From Pseudomonas helvetica (GTDB lineage Bacteria; Pseudomonadota; Gammaproteobacteria; Pseudomonadales; Pseudomonadaceae): DNA of 64,000 nt. The DNA lies in contig NZ_CP150917.1 in assembly GCF_039908645.1 (NCBI RefSeq), positions 5,219,501-5,283,500 of the forward strand, read 5' to 3'. Position numbers and translations under genes: made by a program. Positions 25,086-34,001 of the stretch are shown here, piece after piece (position 1 is the stretch's first letter; the number at the start of each line of letters is the position of its first letter). The notes under the pieces are model-generated. The model saw only the letters and a list, made by a program, of their open reading frames with translations, ran no database searches and was not told the origin of the DNA.

Positions 25086-25646
25086 ATGACCCTATCGCTG
25101 CCCCAGAATTATCGTGAAATCTTAATAGGCTTGGGCGAAGACCCTGAACGCGAAGGTTTGCTGGACACTCCGGCCCGAGCGGCCAAGGCCATGCAGTACC
25201 TGTGTCATGGTTACGAGCAGAGCGTCGACGAGATCGTCAATGGCGCGCTGTTCGCCTCTGACAACGATGAAATGGTGATCGTCGACGACATCGAGCTCTA
25301 CTCGCTCTGCGAACATCACCTGCTGCCCTTCATCGGCAAGGCCCATGTGGCTTATATTCCTACCGGCAAGGTGTTGGGCCTGTCGAAGATCGCGCGAATC
25401 GTCGACATGTTCGCCCGGCGCTTGCAGATCCAGGAAAACCTCACCCGGGAAATCGCCGAGGCGGTGCAGCGCGTCACCCAGGCCGCCGGTGTTGCGGTAG
25501 TGATCGAAGCCCAGCACATGTGCATGATGATGCGCGGCGTCGAGAAACAGAATTCGACCATGAACACCTCGGTGATGCTCGGCGCCTTCCGCGAGTCGAG
25601 CAACACCCGTCAGGAGTTCCTGCAATTGATTGGACGGAGCAAGTAG
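25086..25646 (+). CDS. folE: GTP cyclohydrolase I (FolE)
   Basis: A 186-residue FolE, normal length. Zinc and catalytic residues are in [47 protein letters not shown] and [17 protein letters not shown] (second Cys zinc ligand) complete the signature. It converts GTP to dihydroneopterin triphosphate, the first step of folate and monapterin synthesis. It lies 23 bp after folM and 2 bp before folX, so it is cotranscribed with both. Pseudomonads often have more than one folE; this copy appears dedicated to the monapterin branch. A light-induced folE paralogue is reported for P. putida, which suits the neighbouring LOV/LitR genes. Confidence 0.95.
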   Translation: MTLSLPQNYREILIGLGEDPEREGLLDTPARAAKAMQYLCHGYEQSVDEIVNGALFASDNDEMVIVDDIELYSLCEHHLLPFIGKAHVAYIPTGKVLGLSKIARIVDMFARRLQIQENLTREIAEAVQRVTQAAGVAVVIEAQHMCMMMRGVEKQNSTMNTSVMLGAFRESSNTRQEFLQLIGRSK

Positions 25647-25648
25647 CA

Positions 25649-26020
25649 ATGCCACAACTTCAACCAGGAATGGCCCGCATTCGGGTCAAGGACCTGTGTC
25701 TACGGACCTTCATCGGAATCAATGAGGACGAAATCCTCAACAAGCAGGATGTGCTGATCAACCTGACCATCCTCTATGCCGCGCAAGACGCCGTGCGCGA
25801 CAACGATATCGATCATGCGCTCAATTACCGCACCATTACCAAGGCGATCATCGCCCATGTGGAAGGCAACCGGTTCGCCCTGCTCGAACGCCTGACCCAG
25901 GAGATACTCGATCTGATCATGGCCAACCAAAGCGTGCTTTACGCCGAAGTCGAAGTCGACAAACCCCACGCCCTGCGTTTCGCCGAGTCGGTATCGATTA
26001 CCCTCGCCGCGAGTCGCTGA
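25649..26020 (+). CDS. folX: Dihydroneopterin triphosphate 2'-epimerase (FolX)
   Basis: A 123-residue FolX/FolB-fold protein: [26 protein letters not shown] is the family N-terminus, and [20 protein letters not shown] and [14 protein letters not shown] are the tunnel-fold core. FolX interconverts dihydroneopterin and dihydromonapterin triphosphates. Distinguishing FolX from the aldolase FolB rests on the [11 protein letters not shown] stretch and the folM/folE context. The start ATG 25649 is two bases after the folE stop. Confidence 0.9.
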   Translation: MPQLQPGMARIRVKDLCLRTFIGINEDEILNKQDVLINLTILYAAQDAVRDNDIDHALNYRTITKAIIAHVEGNRFALLERLTQEILDLIMANQSVLYAEVEVDKPHALRFAESVSITLAASR

Positions 26021-26088
26021 CCGTGCCTGGCGCATAAACCGCCAGGCTTTTATTATCCGCGCCACGATTTGATAGCACCGAGCCCATC

Positions 26089-26385
26089 ATGACCGAACAA
26101 CAACGCCTGGAACTTGAAGCTGCTGCCTTCCGCCGACTGGTCGCGCACCTGGACAGTCGCAAGGATGTGCAGAACATCGACCTGATGAACCTTTCGGGTT
26201 TCTGCCGCAACTGCCTGTCCAAGTGGTACAAGGCCGCCGCCGACGAACGCCAGATCGAGGTCAGCCTCGATGACGCCCGCGAAGTGGTTTACGGCATGCC
26301 GTACGCCGAGTGGAAAGCCCAATACCAGCAAGAAGCCAGCGCCGACCAGCAAGCGGCGTTCGCCAAAGGAAAAACCCATGATTAG
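26089..26385 (+). CDS. DUF1244 family protein
   Basis: A 98-residue small acidic protein of DUF1244: FRRLVAHLDSRKDVQNIDLMNLSGFCRNCLSKW, with the conserved Cys pair (FCRNC), then VYGMPYAEWKAQYQ. The function is unknown; the two cysteines may bind metal. It follows folX by 68 bp on the same strand, with its own start supported by position and family length. It is the last gene before the decayed mobile region. Confidence 0.9.
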   Translation: MTEQQRLELEAAAFRRLVAHLDSRKDVQNIDLMNLSGFCRNCLSKWYKAAADERQIEVSLDDAREVVYGMPYAEWKAQYQQEASADQQAAFAKGKTHD

Positions 26386-26464
26386 GCACTTGCCAGTCGT
26401 TGGTAACAGGTTAGCTTTACAAACAAGGAGTTAAACAGCTTCAGACGCTATGGCTTAAGCCTCT

Positions 26465-26507
26465 GACTCTGATTCTATTCGATAAGGATTTTCGATTCAT
26501 CAGAGTC
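26465..26507. repeat. 9-bp dyad before integrase remnant
   Basis: GACTCTGAT and ATCAGAGTC are exact inverted repeats 25 bp apart, ending about 10 bp before the integrase-remnant start codon. Such dyads occur at the ends of recombinase-carrying elements as attachment or regulatory sites. Confidence 0.45.
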
Positions 26508-26517
26508 GGGCTGGCTG

Positions 26518-26757
26518 ATGGAGCTTGTTTGGGCTACCGAAGATCTGGTGATTGCCGGGCGTCCGTATACCAGCTTTCCGATCCTGCTTTGGGACACGAT
26601 GGAAAGTGGTGTTCCTTCGCTACCTTCTGCACGGGGTCATAGGGTCAATGAAGTCCTGGCCAAGTACTGGCCGTGCTCTGTAAGACTTCTTCAGCTTCCT
26701 CCAGGCGCATGACATCGATTGGCGCGACGTTGACCGTGGCGAGGCCAAGAGCATTTG
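26518..26757 (+). pseudogene. Decayed phage-type integrase, N-terminal remnant
   Basis: The frame opens MELVWATEDLVIAGRPYTSF, then PILLWDTMES, the well-known N-terminus of a tyrosine recombinase family seen in Pseudomonas islands. A frameshift follows; the second frame continues FLRYLLHGVIGSMKSWPSTG and RAL, then an in-frame TAA where the family has Tyr, then DFFSFLQAHDIDWRDVDRGE, AKSI and stop. One frameshift plus one nonsense codon make it non-functional. No catalytic domain follows. Confidence 0.82.
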
Positions 26758-27119
26758 ATCAACGAACTGATCAACGGCTATCTCGGCCACATGGCTGACC
26801 AAGGGGGGCTACTACCTCCCGGAGACGCATCCATGACTGTACAAAGTCCGTGCTTCAGGCGCTCGGCCGGCGTGGTCTGACTATCCTGATCATCACTGGT
26901 GACGCAGCCACCTTCCCACGCAGCCCTTTCCCGAACAGCAACCGAAAGACAACGGGCGAAACACCGCTATCGAAAGCCCAGCGCCAATTGTTCGCGGATG
27001 CGTTTCAACACTCTGGCTGGCAAGAGGCCCCTGACACCAACCCTTGATCGCAGGTATATTGATTTTATAACGCTCATTCACCGAGCAGAGATACCGTCGT
27101 CCTCTTGGGTGCCGAATTC
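26758..27119. other. Intergenic mobile-element debris
   Basis: After the integrase remnant, about 360 bp holds only short fragments. One reads NELINGYLGHMADQGG in translation (26763-26810) and could be from the C-terminus of the same recombinase family. No intact gene, tRNA or terminator was seen. The sequence from 27056 to 27119 would carry the promoter of the AraC-type gene. Confidence 0.5.
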
Positions 27120-27983
27120 ATGGATCGAACCGAACTGGCACCAGCCACCGACTGGGTCGTGCGAAACGCTCAACCAGGGCGAGTTGAGCGAATCGAAGCC
27201 TGGTTCGGCGGTCATGGCTACGATCCGCACCGCCACGATACCTACTCCATTGGTCGAACACTCTCGGGCGTGCAGAGTTTTCACTACAAGGGCGCACTGC
27301 GCCACGGTTTGCCGGGAAACACGCTAATACTGCACCCGGATGAACTGCATGACGGCATGGCGGGAACAGAGGCGGGTTTCCGCTATCGTATGGCCTATGT
27401 TGATCCGGCCCTGATTCAGCAAGTACTGGGTGGTGAACCATTGCCATACATTGTCGGCGGGCTGTCGAACGACCCTCGCCTGTATCAGGCCAGTGAATCT
27501 TTTGTGCAGGCAATGGATCATCCTCTCGACGCGCTGGAAGAACAGGACGCACTGTTTGATCTGGCAACTGCATTACGGGCGGTCGCAGGTAAACCGCGCG
27601 GGCGCAAGCGCCTGGATTACCGGGCTACCGAGCGGGCAAGGGAATTCATCATGGCTCATCTTCACCTGAGCATTACCCTGGAGATGCTTGAGCACATTAG
27701 CGGGCGCGAACGCTGGAGCCTCTCCCGAGACTTCAGGGTCTTGTATGGCACCAGTCCTTACCGGTTCGTGACCTTGCGTCGTCTGGATCAATTCCGCGCA
27801 TTGATCCTGGATGGATTCACGCTGGTGGATGCCGCTCTTGCGGCCGGCTTCCATGACCAGAGCCATATGACACGGCACTTCACTCGTTGTTATGGCGTCC
27901 CCCCATCGTCTTGGCTAGAACGCATCCGAGCACACCGTCAACTTGCAGGATCGTACAAGAATGCCTCAGCGCTCCTTCGCTAG
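27120..27983 (+). CDS. AraC-family regulator with cupin sensor
   Basis: A 287-residue regulator: an N-terminal AraC-binding cupin (about 25-150; YDPHRHDTYSIGRTLSG supplies the conserved His pair, then LILHPDELHDGMAG) and a C-terminal double helix-turn-helix (about 185-280; ITLEMLEHISGRERWSLSRDFRVLYGTSPYRF and LVDAALAAGFHDQSHMTRHF). Start at ATG 27120 is preferred over an upstream TTG at 27105. It precedes a cupin gene on the same strand by 32 bp, so the two may be an operon. The pair sits on the right edge of decayed mobile sequence, suggesting a recently acquired segment. The target is unknown. Confidence 0.86.
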   Translation: MDRTELAPATDWVVRNAQPGRVERIEAWFGGHGYDPHRHDTYSIGRTLSGVQSFHYKGALRHGLPGNTLILHPDELHDGMAGTEAGFRYRMAYVDPALIQQVLGGEPLPYIVGGLSNDPRLYQASESFVQAMDHPLDALEEQDALFDLATALRAVAGKPRGRKRLDYRATERAREFIMAHLHLSITLEMLEHISGRERWSLSRDFRVLYGTSPYRFVTLRRLDQFRALILDGFTLVDAALAAGFHDQSHMTRHFTRCYGVPPSSWLERIRAHRQLAGSYKNASALLR

Positions 27984-28015
27984 GCTGACGACTCCCGTTT
28001 GATAGAGGATCCGTC

Positions 28016-28402
28016 ATGCACCACGCCCATAACGAACCGAACTTGCAAGCCATTAACCTCGCGCACAAAGCCTCGCTCATAGATCAGCAATGGAGCCCGC
28101 GGGTCGTCGCCGAAATGAACGACTACCAGTTCAAGGTCGTGCGCATCGAAGGCGAGTTCATTTGGCATTCCCACCCTGAGACCGACGAGGCATTTCTCGT
28201 GATCGAGGGAAAGCTGCGTATCGACCTACCCCATGGCTGCGTATACGTAGGTCCAGGCGAGTTGTATGTCGTGCCACGAGGAGTGGAGCACAGAACAGCC
28301 GCAGAAGGTGAGGCAAGACTGATGATGATCGAACCTCGTGGGATACTGAATACGGGCCATGAAGGTGGAGAGCGCACGGCCAACAACGACATTTGGATCT
28401 AA
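28016..28402 (+). CDS. Cupin-domain protein
   Basis: A 128-residue single cupin. Motif 1 reads WHSHPETDEAFLVIEGKLRI (metal ligands His, His and Glu). Motif 2 reads GELYVVPRGVEHRTAAEGEA with the second metal His. The GAGGATC six bases before ATG 28016 supports the start. Cupins of this size isomerise or oxidise small molecules, or act as dimeric stress proteins; the substrate is unknown. It is followed by a strong hairpin. Confidence 0.85.
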   Translation: MHHAHNEPNLQAINLAHKASLIDQQWSPRVVAEMNDYQFKVVRIEGEFIWHSHPETDEAFLVIEGKLRIDLPHGCVYVGPGELYVVPRGVEHRTAAEGEARLMMIEPRGILNTGHEGGERTANNDIWI

Positions 28403-28409
28403 ATAGCTG

Positions 28410-28437
28410 GCGCCGTCTCGCCTGGGTTTGACGGCGC
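28410..28437. terminator. Hairpin after cupin gene
   Basis: GCGCCGTC and GACGGCGC form an 8-bp GC-rich stem with a 12-base loop directly after the cupin stop. The following T content (TCGCCTTTC) is modest, so it is a probable but imperfect rho-independent terminator. Confidence 0.6.
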
Positions 28438-28551
28438 TCGCCTTTCACAGAAGATCTTTGCCAGTCTTGTGCAGCGAATGGCGGTTTTCAGCCCTGGCTG
28501 CGTAAAAACGTTTTTGGGTAACCGCAGTGGATGATCCAGGGCCAGTTAAAA

Positions 28552-28595
28552 ACTGTTACCTATGTGCTTGAACCGTTTTGTTACCTATGTGGGTC
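28552..28595. mobile_element. IS21-type end-like motif, solo
   Basis: TGTTACCTATGTG occurs twice in 27 bp, the second copy reading TGTTACCTATGTGGGT, separated by CTTGAACCGTTT. Such repeated short motifs at an element end recall IS21-family ends. No transposase is nearby, so this is at most an abandoned end, just beyond the emrB-like gene's stop. Confidence 0.4.
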
Positions 28596-28617
28596 AGTCA
28601 TACCGCTGCGATTTTTT

Positions 28618-30162
28618 TCAGTCCTTCGGTTGTTGCCGTAACACCAGCGCTGCCAACCCACACAGGGTCAGGGCAATACAGGACACATAAAACGCATCGC
28701 TGTACGCCATCAGGTACGCCTCACGGCGCACGGTGTGAATCAGGCCCTCGATCACTTGTTGTTGAGCGGGCAAAAGCTGGTTGAATACGAACGCCTCGCT
28801 GTCCGCCATGCCAATGCGCAGGCGCTCCTGAAGAGAAGGGGAAAATAAGGTGATGGACTCTCCTACCCGCTCGGAATGAAAGCGTTCGCGCAGAGCGACG
28901 ACCTGCGTCAGCCCTGCAGTGCCTACGGCACCGCCGAGGTTGCGCAACATGGAGAACAATGCAGAAGCGGAGCCTGCTTCACTTTTGGCCAACCCGGAAA
29001 CCGCCAGTACCGAGAGAGCCACCATGATCAGGGGCTGTCCGATGCCCCGCACTACGGTGGAAGGAATGATCACGTTGGCCGCGCTGTCGACGTTCAGGTG
29101 CGCACCGAGATAGCAACCCAAGGCCATGATGAAAAACCCGCAGGCGACCATGACTTTAGGGTTCAGCCACTTCATCAGGCGCGGCATGAACGGCGCCAGC
29201 ACCAGTTGCACCATGCCGTAGGCAATCAGGCTGATGCCAATTTCTCTGGCGTTATACCCCTGCAGTTGGGAAAGGTAGTTGGGGACCAGGAACACGAGGC
29301 CGAAGGTAGCTCCGCCGAAAATGAACATTGCCGCGCTGGCTACCCCGAAGTTGTAGCTTTTGAGCAAGCGCAGGTTGATAAAGGAACGGCTGCCGTACAG
29401 CTGTGACAGTACGAAGTACAACAGTGCCACGCAGGCTATCACCGACATCCAGACAATAAAGTCAGAGCCGAACCAATCCTTGCGGCCGCCTTCTTCAAGG
29501 ACAATCTGCAATCCGCCCAAGCCGACGATCATGGCGGTAATACCGCCCCAGTCGCCGCGCTTGAGCAAGCTCAATTGCATGGGTTTCGCGTCGATTGACC
29601 ACGCCACCGCCAGCAGCAAAAGAATGCCCGGAGCCAGCTGTAGATAGAAGATCCAGCGCCAGGAATAGGCGTCGGTCAGCCAGCCGCCGATGGACGGCCC
29701 GGCCGCCTGGGCAACGCTGTTGGACAGGGCGAACAACGCCATGCCCATCGCAATCCTGCTGGGCGGCAGCTCGGTGATGATCAACTGAAATGACAAGGGA
29801 ATCAGCACCGCGCCGGCAGCCCCCTGAATCACCCGAATAATGATCATCACCTCAAGGTTCGGTGCCCAGGAACAGGCAATGGATGCCACTAGAAATACAC
29901 ATGAGCCCACAAGCATCACGCGACGCAGGGAGAATACCTGCACCAGCCAGGCGGTCAGCGGGATCATCACGATTTCTGCGACCAGGTAAGCAGTGGAAAT
30001 CCAGGACCCCTCCTCGAAGGTCGCCCCCAATGAGCCTTCGATTTCCGGCAGCGCCGCGCTCGTCACATGGACGTTCATGCCTGCCATGAAACAACCGAAC
30101 AGCCCTCCGATCACCGCAACCCATGCGCGAAAGGAAACCGCTTTCTCTTCGGCGTCAGTCAT
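28618..30162 (-). CDS. MFS multidrug exporter, DHA2 (EmrB-like)
   Basis: A 514-residue, 14-helix DHA2-type major-facilitator protein. MNVHVTSAALPEIEGSLGAT in helix 1 and STAYLVAEIVMIPLTAWL in helix 2, then RVIQGAAGAVLIPLS and GPSIGGWLTDAYSWRWIFYL (motif C and drug-transport motifs), are diagnostic. It should export drugs across the inner membrane in concert with the adjacent HlyD-type adaptor and outer-membrane factor. Its start overlaps the adaptor's stop by eight bases, giving a coupled operon of three genes. The AraC regulator at 33031 is the likely controller. Confidence 0.92.
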   Translation of the reverse strand: MTDAEEKAVSFRAWVAVIGGLFGCFMAGMNVHVTSAALPEIEGSLGATFEEGSWISTAYLVAEIVMIPLTAWLVQVFSLRRVMLVGSCVFLVASIACSWAPNLEVMIIIRVIQGAAGAVLIPLSFQLIITELPPSRIAMGMALFALSNSVAQAAGPSIGGWLTDAYSWRWIFYLQLAPGILLLLAVAWSIDAKPMQLSLLKRGDWGGITAMIVGLGGLQIVLEEGGRKDWFGSDFIVWMSVIACVALLYFVLSQLYGSRSFINLRLLKSYNFGVASAAMFIFGGATFGLVFLVPNYLSQLQGYNAREIGISLIAYGMVQLVLAPFMPRLMKWLNPKVMVACGFFIMALGCYLGAHLNVDSAANVIIPSTVVRGIGQPLIMVALSVLAVSGLAKSEAGSASALFSMLRNLGGAVGTAGLTQVVALRERFHSERVGESITLFSPSLQERLRIGMADSEAFVFNQLLPAQQQVIEGLIHTVRREAYLMAYSDAFYVSCIALTLCGLAALVLRQQPKD

Positions 30163-31327
30163 GCGAATCGCCCTGCCCGGCTGGGTGGGTGTCGACGGTC
30201 GTGATCACGGACATGCCCGGCAGAATGGGGCCGCCGTCATCGTGCTGATCAATCACGATCTTCACGGGAAAACGCTGCACGATCTTGGTGAAGTTACCGG
30301 TGGCGTTGTCCGAGGGCAGCAAGGCAAACATCGCACCCGAACCTGGCGAGAAACTGACTACGTGGCCCTTGAGCTTGCGCCCCGAATAGCTGTCGACACT
30401 GATATCAACCGCTTGCCCGGCGCGCATGTCGCGCAGCTGGGTTTCCTTGTAGTTGGCCACCACGTAGGCCTGCTGCGTTGGCACCACCGCCAGCAGCGGC
30501 AACCCCGGCGCCACATATTGGCGAGTACGCACCTTGCGCTGCCCCACGACACCGTCGATCGGCGAGCGGATCAACGTATCCTCCAAAGCGTTAGTCGCCA
30601 GGCTCAACTGAGCCTGAGCCTGGCTGCGCCGGGCGATCTTCTGCTTGAGTGAGGCTTCAGCCATTTGACGCCGGGTAATGGCGACATTCAACCGAGTATC
30701 TTGCTGACGCTGCATCGCCTGGGAAATTTCCACCGCGGCATTGGCCTGGGCGTAGCTGGCGGCTGCACTTTCCAAACGCTGGGCACTGGCGGCGTGTTCG
30801 CGGACCAAGCCTTCGTAGCGTTGCTCATCGAGGCTCGCGCGACGCCGCTCGGCATGCGCGCTGCGCAGGCGAGCGTCAGCTTGGGTAAGGCCGGCCTTCT
30901 GCTGGGCGATCAGGCTGTCGGTGACTTGCAGGTTGGCCTGCTGCGCTGCCACCGATGCTTCAGTTTCAGCCAATTCGGCGCGCGCCTGTTCCAGCCGCGC
31001 CAGATAGTCTCTATCCTCGATGCGCACAAGCACATCCCCGCGCTTGACGGGCTGATCATCCTCCACCAGCACTTGAGCCACGTATCCGGAAATCCGGGGG
31101 CTGATGGGAATCCAATCAGCACGCACATACGCATCATCGGTCTGCTCCAGGTAACGGCCGACTGTCATCCAATACATGCCGAACGCCACCGCCCCGACCA
31201 ACACCGCGCCACCTCCCAGCAGGATCAGAGTTCTTTTGCGACGCTGCTTACGCTCATGCATGAGCTGCTGGATCACACTCTCATGCTCATGCTGGAAAGC
31301 GGTTTTATCATCAACGGCGATATTCAT
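30155..31327 (-). CDS. HlyD/EmrA membrane-fusion protein
   Basis: A 390-residue adaptor: a cytoplasmic tail and one membrane helix (about 34-52, LILLGGGAVLVGAVAFGMYW), the lipoyl half-motif (ISGYVAQVLVEDDQPVKRGD), a long coiled coil (about 110-210, with LARLEQARAELAETEASVAA), the second lipoyl half (IRSPIDGVVGQRKVRTRQYV), and a beta-barrel. It links the DHA2 pump to the outer-membrane factor in the tripartite assembly. Its ATG overlaps the outer-membrane gene's stop by four bases. Confidence 0.92.
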   Translation of the reverse strand: MNIAVDDKTAFQHEHESVIQQLMHERKQRRKRTLILLGGGAVLVGAVAFGMYWMTVGRYLEQTDDAYVRADWIPISPRISGYVAQVLVEDDQPVKRGDVLVRIEDRDYLARLEQARAELAETEASVAAQQANLQVTDSLIAQQKAGLTQADARLRSAHAERRRASLDEQRYEGLVREHAASAQRLESAAASYAQANAAVEISQAMQRQQDTRLNVAITRRQMAEASLKQKIARRSQAQAQLSLATNALEDTLIRSPIDGVVGQRKVRTRQYVAPGLPLLAVVPTQQAYVVANYKETQLRDMRAGQAVDISVDSYSGRKLKGHVVSFSPGSGAMFALLPSDNATGNFTKIVQRFPVKIVIDQHDDGGPILPGMSVITTVDTHPAGQGDSHD

Positions 31328-32826
31328 GGCTGGGTACCGGAAAAGGTGAGGGGAGCGTGAGAAGGCGCATCGACCGGGATATCAGAGGAAGACGACTGCC
31401 AACCGCCGCCGAGGGCGCTAAATAGAGCGATCTGGCGCTGCAGCAAACGGCCATCTGCATCGGCGCGCGTGGCCTGCAAGCGAATCAGCTCGCGCTCACT
31501 GTCCAGCACGTCAAGGAAGTCGATAGACCCGGCGTTGTAATTGAGCTGGGCCAACTTGTAGGCCTGGCGACTGCTGTCCAGCGCCTGACTCAAGGCTGCG
31601 TGGCGCTGCCGCTCTCCGTCATACAAAGCCAAGGCCTGACGCACTTCCTTGAGGGCCTTGAGCACACTGGCCTCGAATTGCGCCACGTCGACCTGCTCGA
31701 GTGCCCGGGCCTGGTTGACCCGTGCGCGATTGACTCGCCAGTTGGGAAACTGCCAGGAAATCAGCGGACCGATACCAAACATCACCGCGCTGCTGTCTCC
31801 CAGCTCATGGGGTGTGTGGCTGGATGAGGACACCGAAGCGCCAAAGGTCACCTTCGGGTACAGATCGGCCTGAACAATATCCACCTGCAGCGAAGCCGCT
31901 TGCAGCACTCGCTCGGCCTGGCGAATATCAGGGCGACGCGCCAGCAGTTGCCAGCCATCCCCCACGGGAAGCGCAGCATTGAGCTTCGGCACCACTTCAC
32001 AGGTCGCCGCGCCAGAGCCCTGCTCCAGATCGGCCACACCGGTCAACATCGCCAGTTCGTACAGCGCTGCTTGCCGACGCGCCTCCAGCATTGGCAGAAG
32101 GGCCAGGGTTTCCCCCTGCAACGCCTGCATCCGAACATATTCAAAATCAGTCACCACACCGGCCTGACGCTGACGGTCAATCAACGCCAGACTTTGACCA
32201 ACCACTTCCAGTGAATGGCGCTCGACCTTGGCCCGTGCGCCCAAGACACAAGCATTCACATAGGCCCGGGTGGTTTGCGCCACGATCGTGATGCGCAACA
32301 AGTCTTCAGCATCCTGTGCGGCAGCGGCCTGAACCTGAGCTCGCTCGATGGCGTGCTGAACCTGGCCCCAGATATCAACTTGATACGCCAATTCGAAGCC
32401 GGGATTGAACGCCCATTGAGACGGGGCGTGGCTGTCGGTGGCCTTGGCGAGTGTCTGGTCATCGGCAGTTTTGCCATAGGCGGCTCCCAGTGACGCTTGA
32501 GTGGACGGCCAGCGCTCGGCATCGGCCTGCATGATCCCGGCCAGCATCGATTGAACGTGGGCCTGGGCGGCCGCCAGATCTCGGTTGTGCTCCAGCGCCT
32601 GCTGCACCAGCGCATCGAGTTTCGGATCGTTGTACAACTGCCACCAACGTTCGGGCAACGCCTGGGCTGAAACGCCTTGGGGCAGGTGGCTCAGGGCATT
32701 GATGCGCTCCGGGTGCGGCTGCGCCGGCTGATGAGTCGTCCATGCGGCACAGCCAGCCAAGACAATAGAGGCCATGCCCACAAGCGAAAGACGGCCGTGC
32801 CACGCGGTAAAAAAGGGCGAACGCAT
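31324..32826 (-). CDS. Outer-membrane efflux lipoprotein (OprM/NodT family)
   Basis: A 500-residue outer-membrane factor with a lipoprotein signal (lipobox VLAGCAA) and two tandem efflux repeats of long helices (RDLAAAQAHVQSMLAGIMQA; later FEASVLKALKEVRQALALYD). Typical family elements PEGVSAQALPERWWQLYNDP-like and LNYNAGSIDFLDVLDSERELI are present. The frame runs to 32973, but MRSPFFTAWHG at 32826 gives a proper lipoprotein signal and is preferred. It completes the tripartite pump with the next two genes. The genes read outer-membrane factor, then adaptor, then pump. Confidence 0.9.
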   Translation of the reverse strand: MRSPFFTAWHGRLSLVGMASIVLAGCAAWTTHQPAQPHPERINALSHLPQGVSAQALPERWWQLYNDPKLDALVQQALEHNRDLAAAQAHVQSMLAGIMQADAERWPSTQASLGAAYGKTADDQTLAKATDSHAPSQWAFNPGFELAYQVDIWGQVQHAIERAQVQAAAAQDAEDLLRITIVAQTTRAYVNACVLGARAKVERHSLEVVGQSLALIDRQRQAGVVTDFEYVRMQALQGETLALLPMLEARRQAALYELAMLTGVADLEQGSGAATCEVVPKLNAALPVGDGWQLLARRPDIRQAERVLQAASLQVDIVQADLYPKVTFGASVSSSSHTPHELGDSSAVMFGIGPLISWQFPNWRVNRARVNQARALEQVDVAQFEASVLKALKEVRQALALYDGERQRHAALSQALDSSRQAYKLAQLNYNAGSIDFLDVLDSERELIRLQATRADADGRLLQRQIALFSALGGGWQSSSSDIPVDAPSHAPLTFSGTQP

Positions 32827-33030
32827 CGCAGAAATCCAGAGTTCTGAGTAGGGATGCAGGTTATGAGAGCGCAGGTCTGCGCTTCTCCCGAGTTCCAGAC
32901 AACTGTCGTTTCGATTGAGACAACATGCCCTTCGCGACCGCCTTGAGAGCTCCCGAGCCGCAGGCAAGCGCAAGCATGGCCCACATAAAGTGAGCCATGC
33001 TCTGTAAGGATTGCTGACTACAGGAGGAAG

Positions 33031-33771
33031 CTACGCCGAACGGCAGTGGCTCGGAGTGAAGCCCATGGTGCGCTTGAACATGGCGGCGAATGCGCTGGGG
33101 CTTTGGTAACCATGTTCCAGTGCCACATCCAGAATCGACACGCCAGAAGCCAACCGCTGCAGGCAGAGAAGCAACCGGGTGCGCTTGCGCCACTCCCCAT
33201 AGCTCATGCCCAGTTCTTTCTGGAACAGGCGAGCCAGGGTGCGAGAGCTCATGTTGAGCTGTTCAGCCCAACTCTCCAGCTTCGAGTCCTGAGATGGATT
33301 ATCGATGAAGCCAGCGCACAGCAACTTGAGCCGAGGCTCGGTAGGGATCGGTACATGAGCCAGCACCTTCTGTGCCCTGTCGAGCTCCGAGAAGATCAGC
33401 TCGACAATCTGTGCATGGCGCGCCAGAGCACCTTTATCGTCGGACTGATCGCCAGCCGCTACGATCAGCTCACGCAGCAGCGGCGAAACCTTGATGACTT
33501 GACACTCTTGCGTCAGAACGTCGTGGGCGCCAGGCGTAATCAGCAAGGTGCGCATGCGTACCTCGCCAGTCATGCGAATCTCGTGCTCCATACCCGAGGG
33601 TACCCACAGCGCATGACCAGAAGGCACCACCCAAGTCGTCCCGGAGACCGAGACCAGCATCACGCCACTGATGGCGTACACCAACTGCCCTTCGGCATGC
33701 CGATGCGAAGCCACTATGTCCCCATGACCGTAGTTACCGGCGAGCGTCGCCAGGGCTGTACGCGCAGTCAT
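33031..33771 (-). CDS. AraC-family regulator of the efflux operon
   Basis: A 246-residue AraC protein: cupin sensor ([20 protein letters not shown], residues about 23-60; [10 protein letters not shown]) and C-terminal DNA-binding domain ([33 protein letters not shown] and [28 protein letters not shown]). It resembles NimR-type regulators, which control drug exporters. The pump operon is 204 bp downstream on the same strand. ATG 33771 overlaps by four bases (ATGA) the stop of a 77-codon frame whose first 55 codons are a leuA fragment, so translation may be coupled to it. Confidence 0.88.
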   Translation of the reverse strand: MTARTALATLAGNYGHGDIVASHRHAEGQLVYAISGVMLVSVSGTTWVVPSGHALWVPSGMEHEIRMTGEVRMRTLLITPGAHDVLTQECQVIKVSPLLRELIVAAGDQSDDKGALARHAQIVELIFSELDRAQKVLAHVPIPTEPRLKLLCAGFIDNPSQDSKLESWAEQLNMSSRTLARLFQKELGMSYGEWRKRTRLLLCLQRLASGVSILDVALEHGYQSPSAFAAMFKRTMGFTPSHCRSA

Positions 33772-34001
33772 GTCAGCAAGGCACTGCAACGTTCATTACG
33801 CTGAGCAGCCCAAGGTGCGACGCACGATTGACAGCGCTTGCGTTCGGCATTCATTGGCTCAATCAAGGCCTGATTGCCGTCGCGCATATCGACGCTGCAC
33901 CACGTAGGCGCAACTGACTGGACGTTGCCGGGCCATGCGCGGCCTGGCAGGTCTACCGTGGTGAAATGTCGATATTTGCTGGAAGGGTCCTTCAGCATCA
34001 T
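33768..34001 (-). pseudogene. leuA: Truncated 2-isopropylmalate synthase (leuA) 5' end fused to a short tail
   Basis: A 77-codon frame. The first 55 residues read [20 protein letters not shown] and continue to [18 protein letters not shown], the unmistakable N-terminus of LeuA (about 10% of the protein). From position 33836 on, the tail ([20 protein letters not shown]) is unrelated. AAAAGGAG stands before the ATG pair, so the native leuA ribosome site is kept. The frame ends in ATGA shared with the AraC start. As an enzyme it is dead; as a translated leader it could still set the regulator's expression. A full leuA must exist elsewhere, as the fragment lacks the catalytic barrel beyond strand 1. 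Confidence 0.8.

Noticed and set aside
26850..27047. A 65-residue frame right of the integrase remnant
   Set aside because: No ribosome site, no recognisable motif, and it sits in debris.
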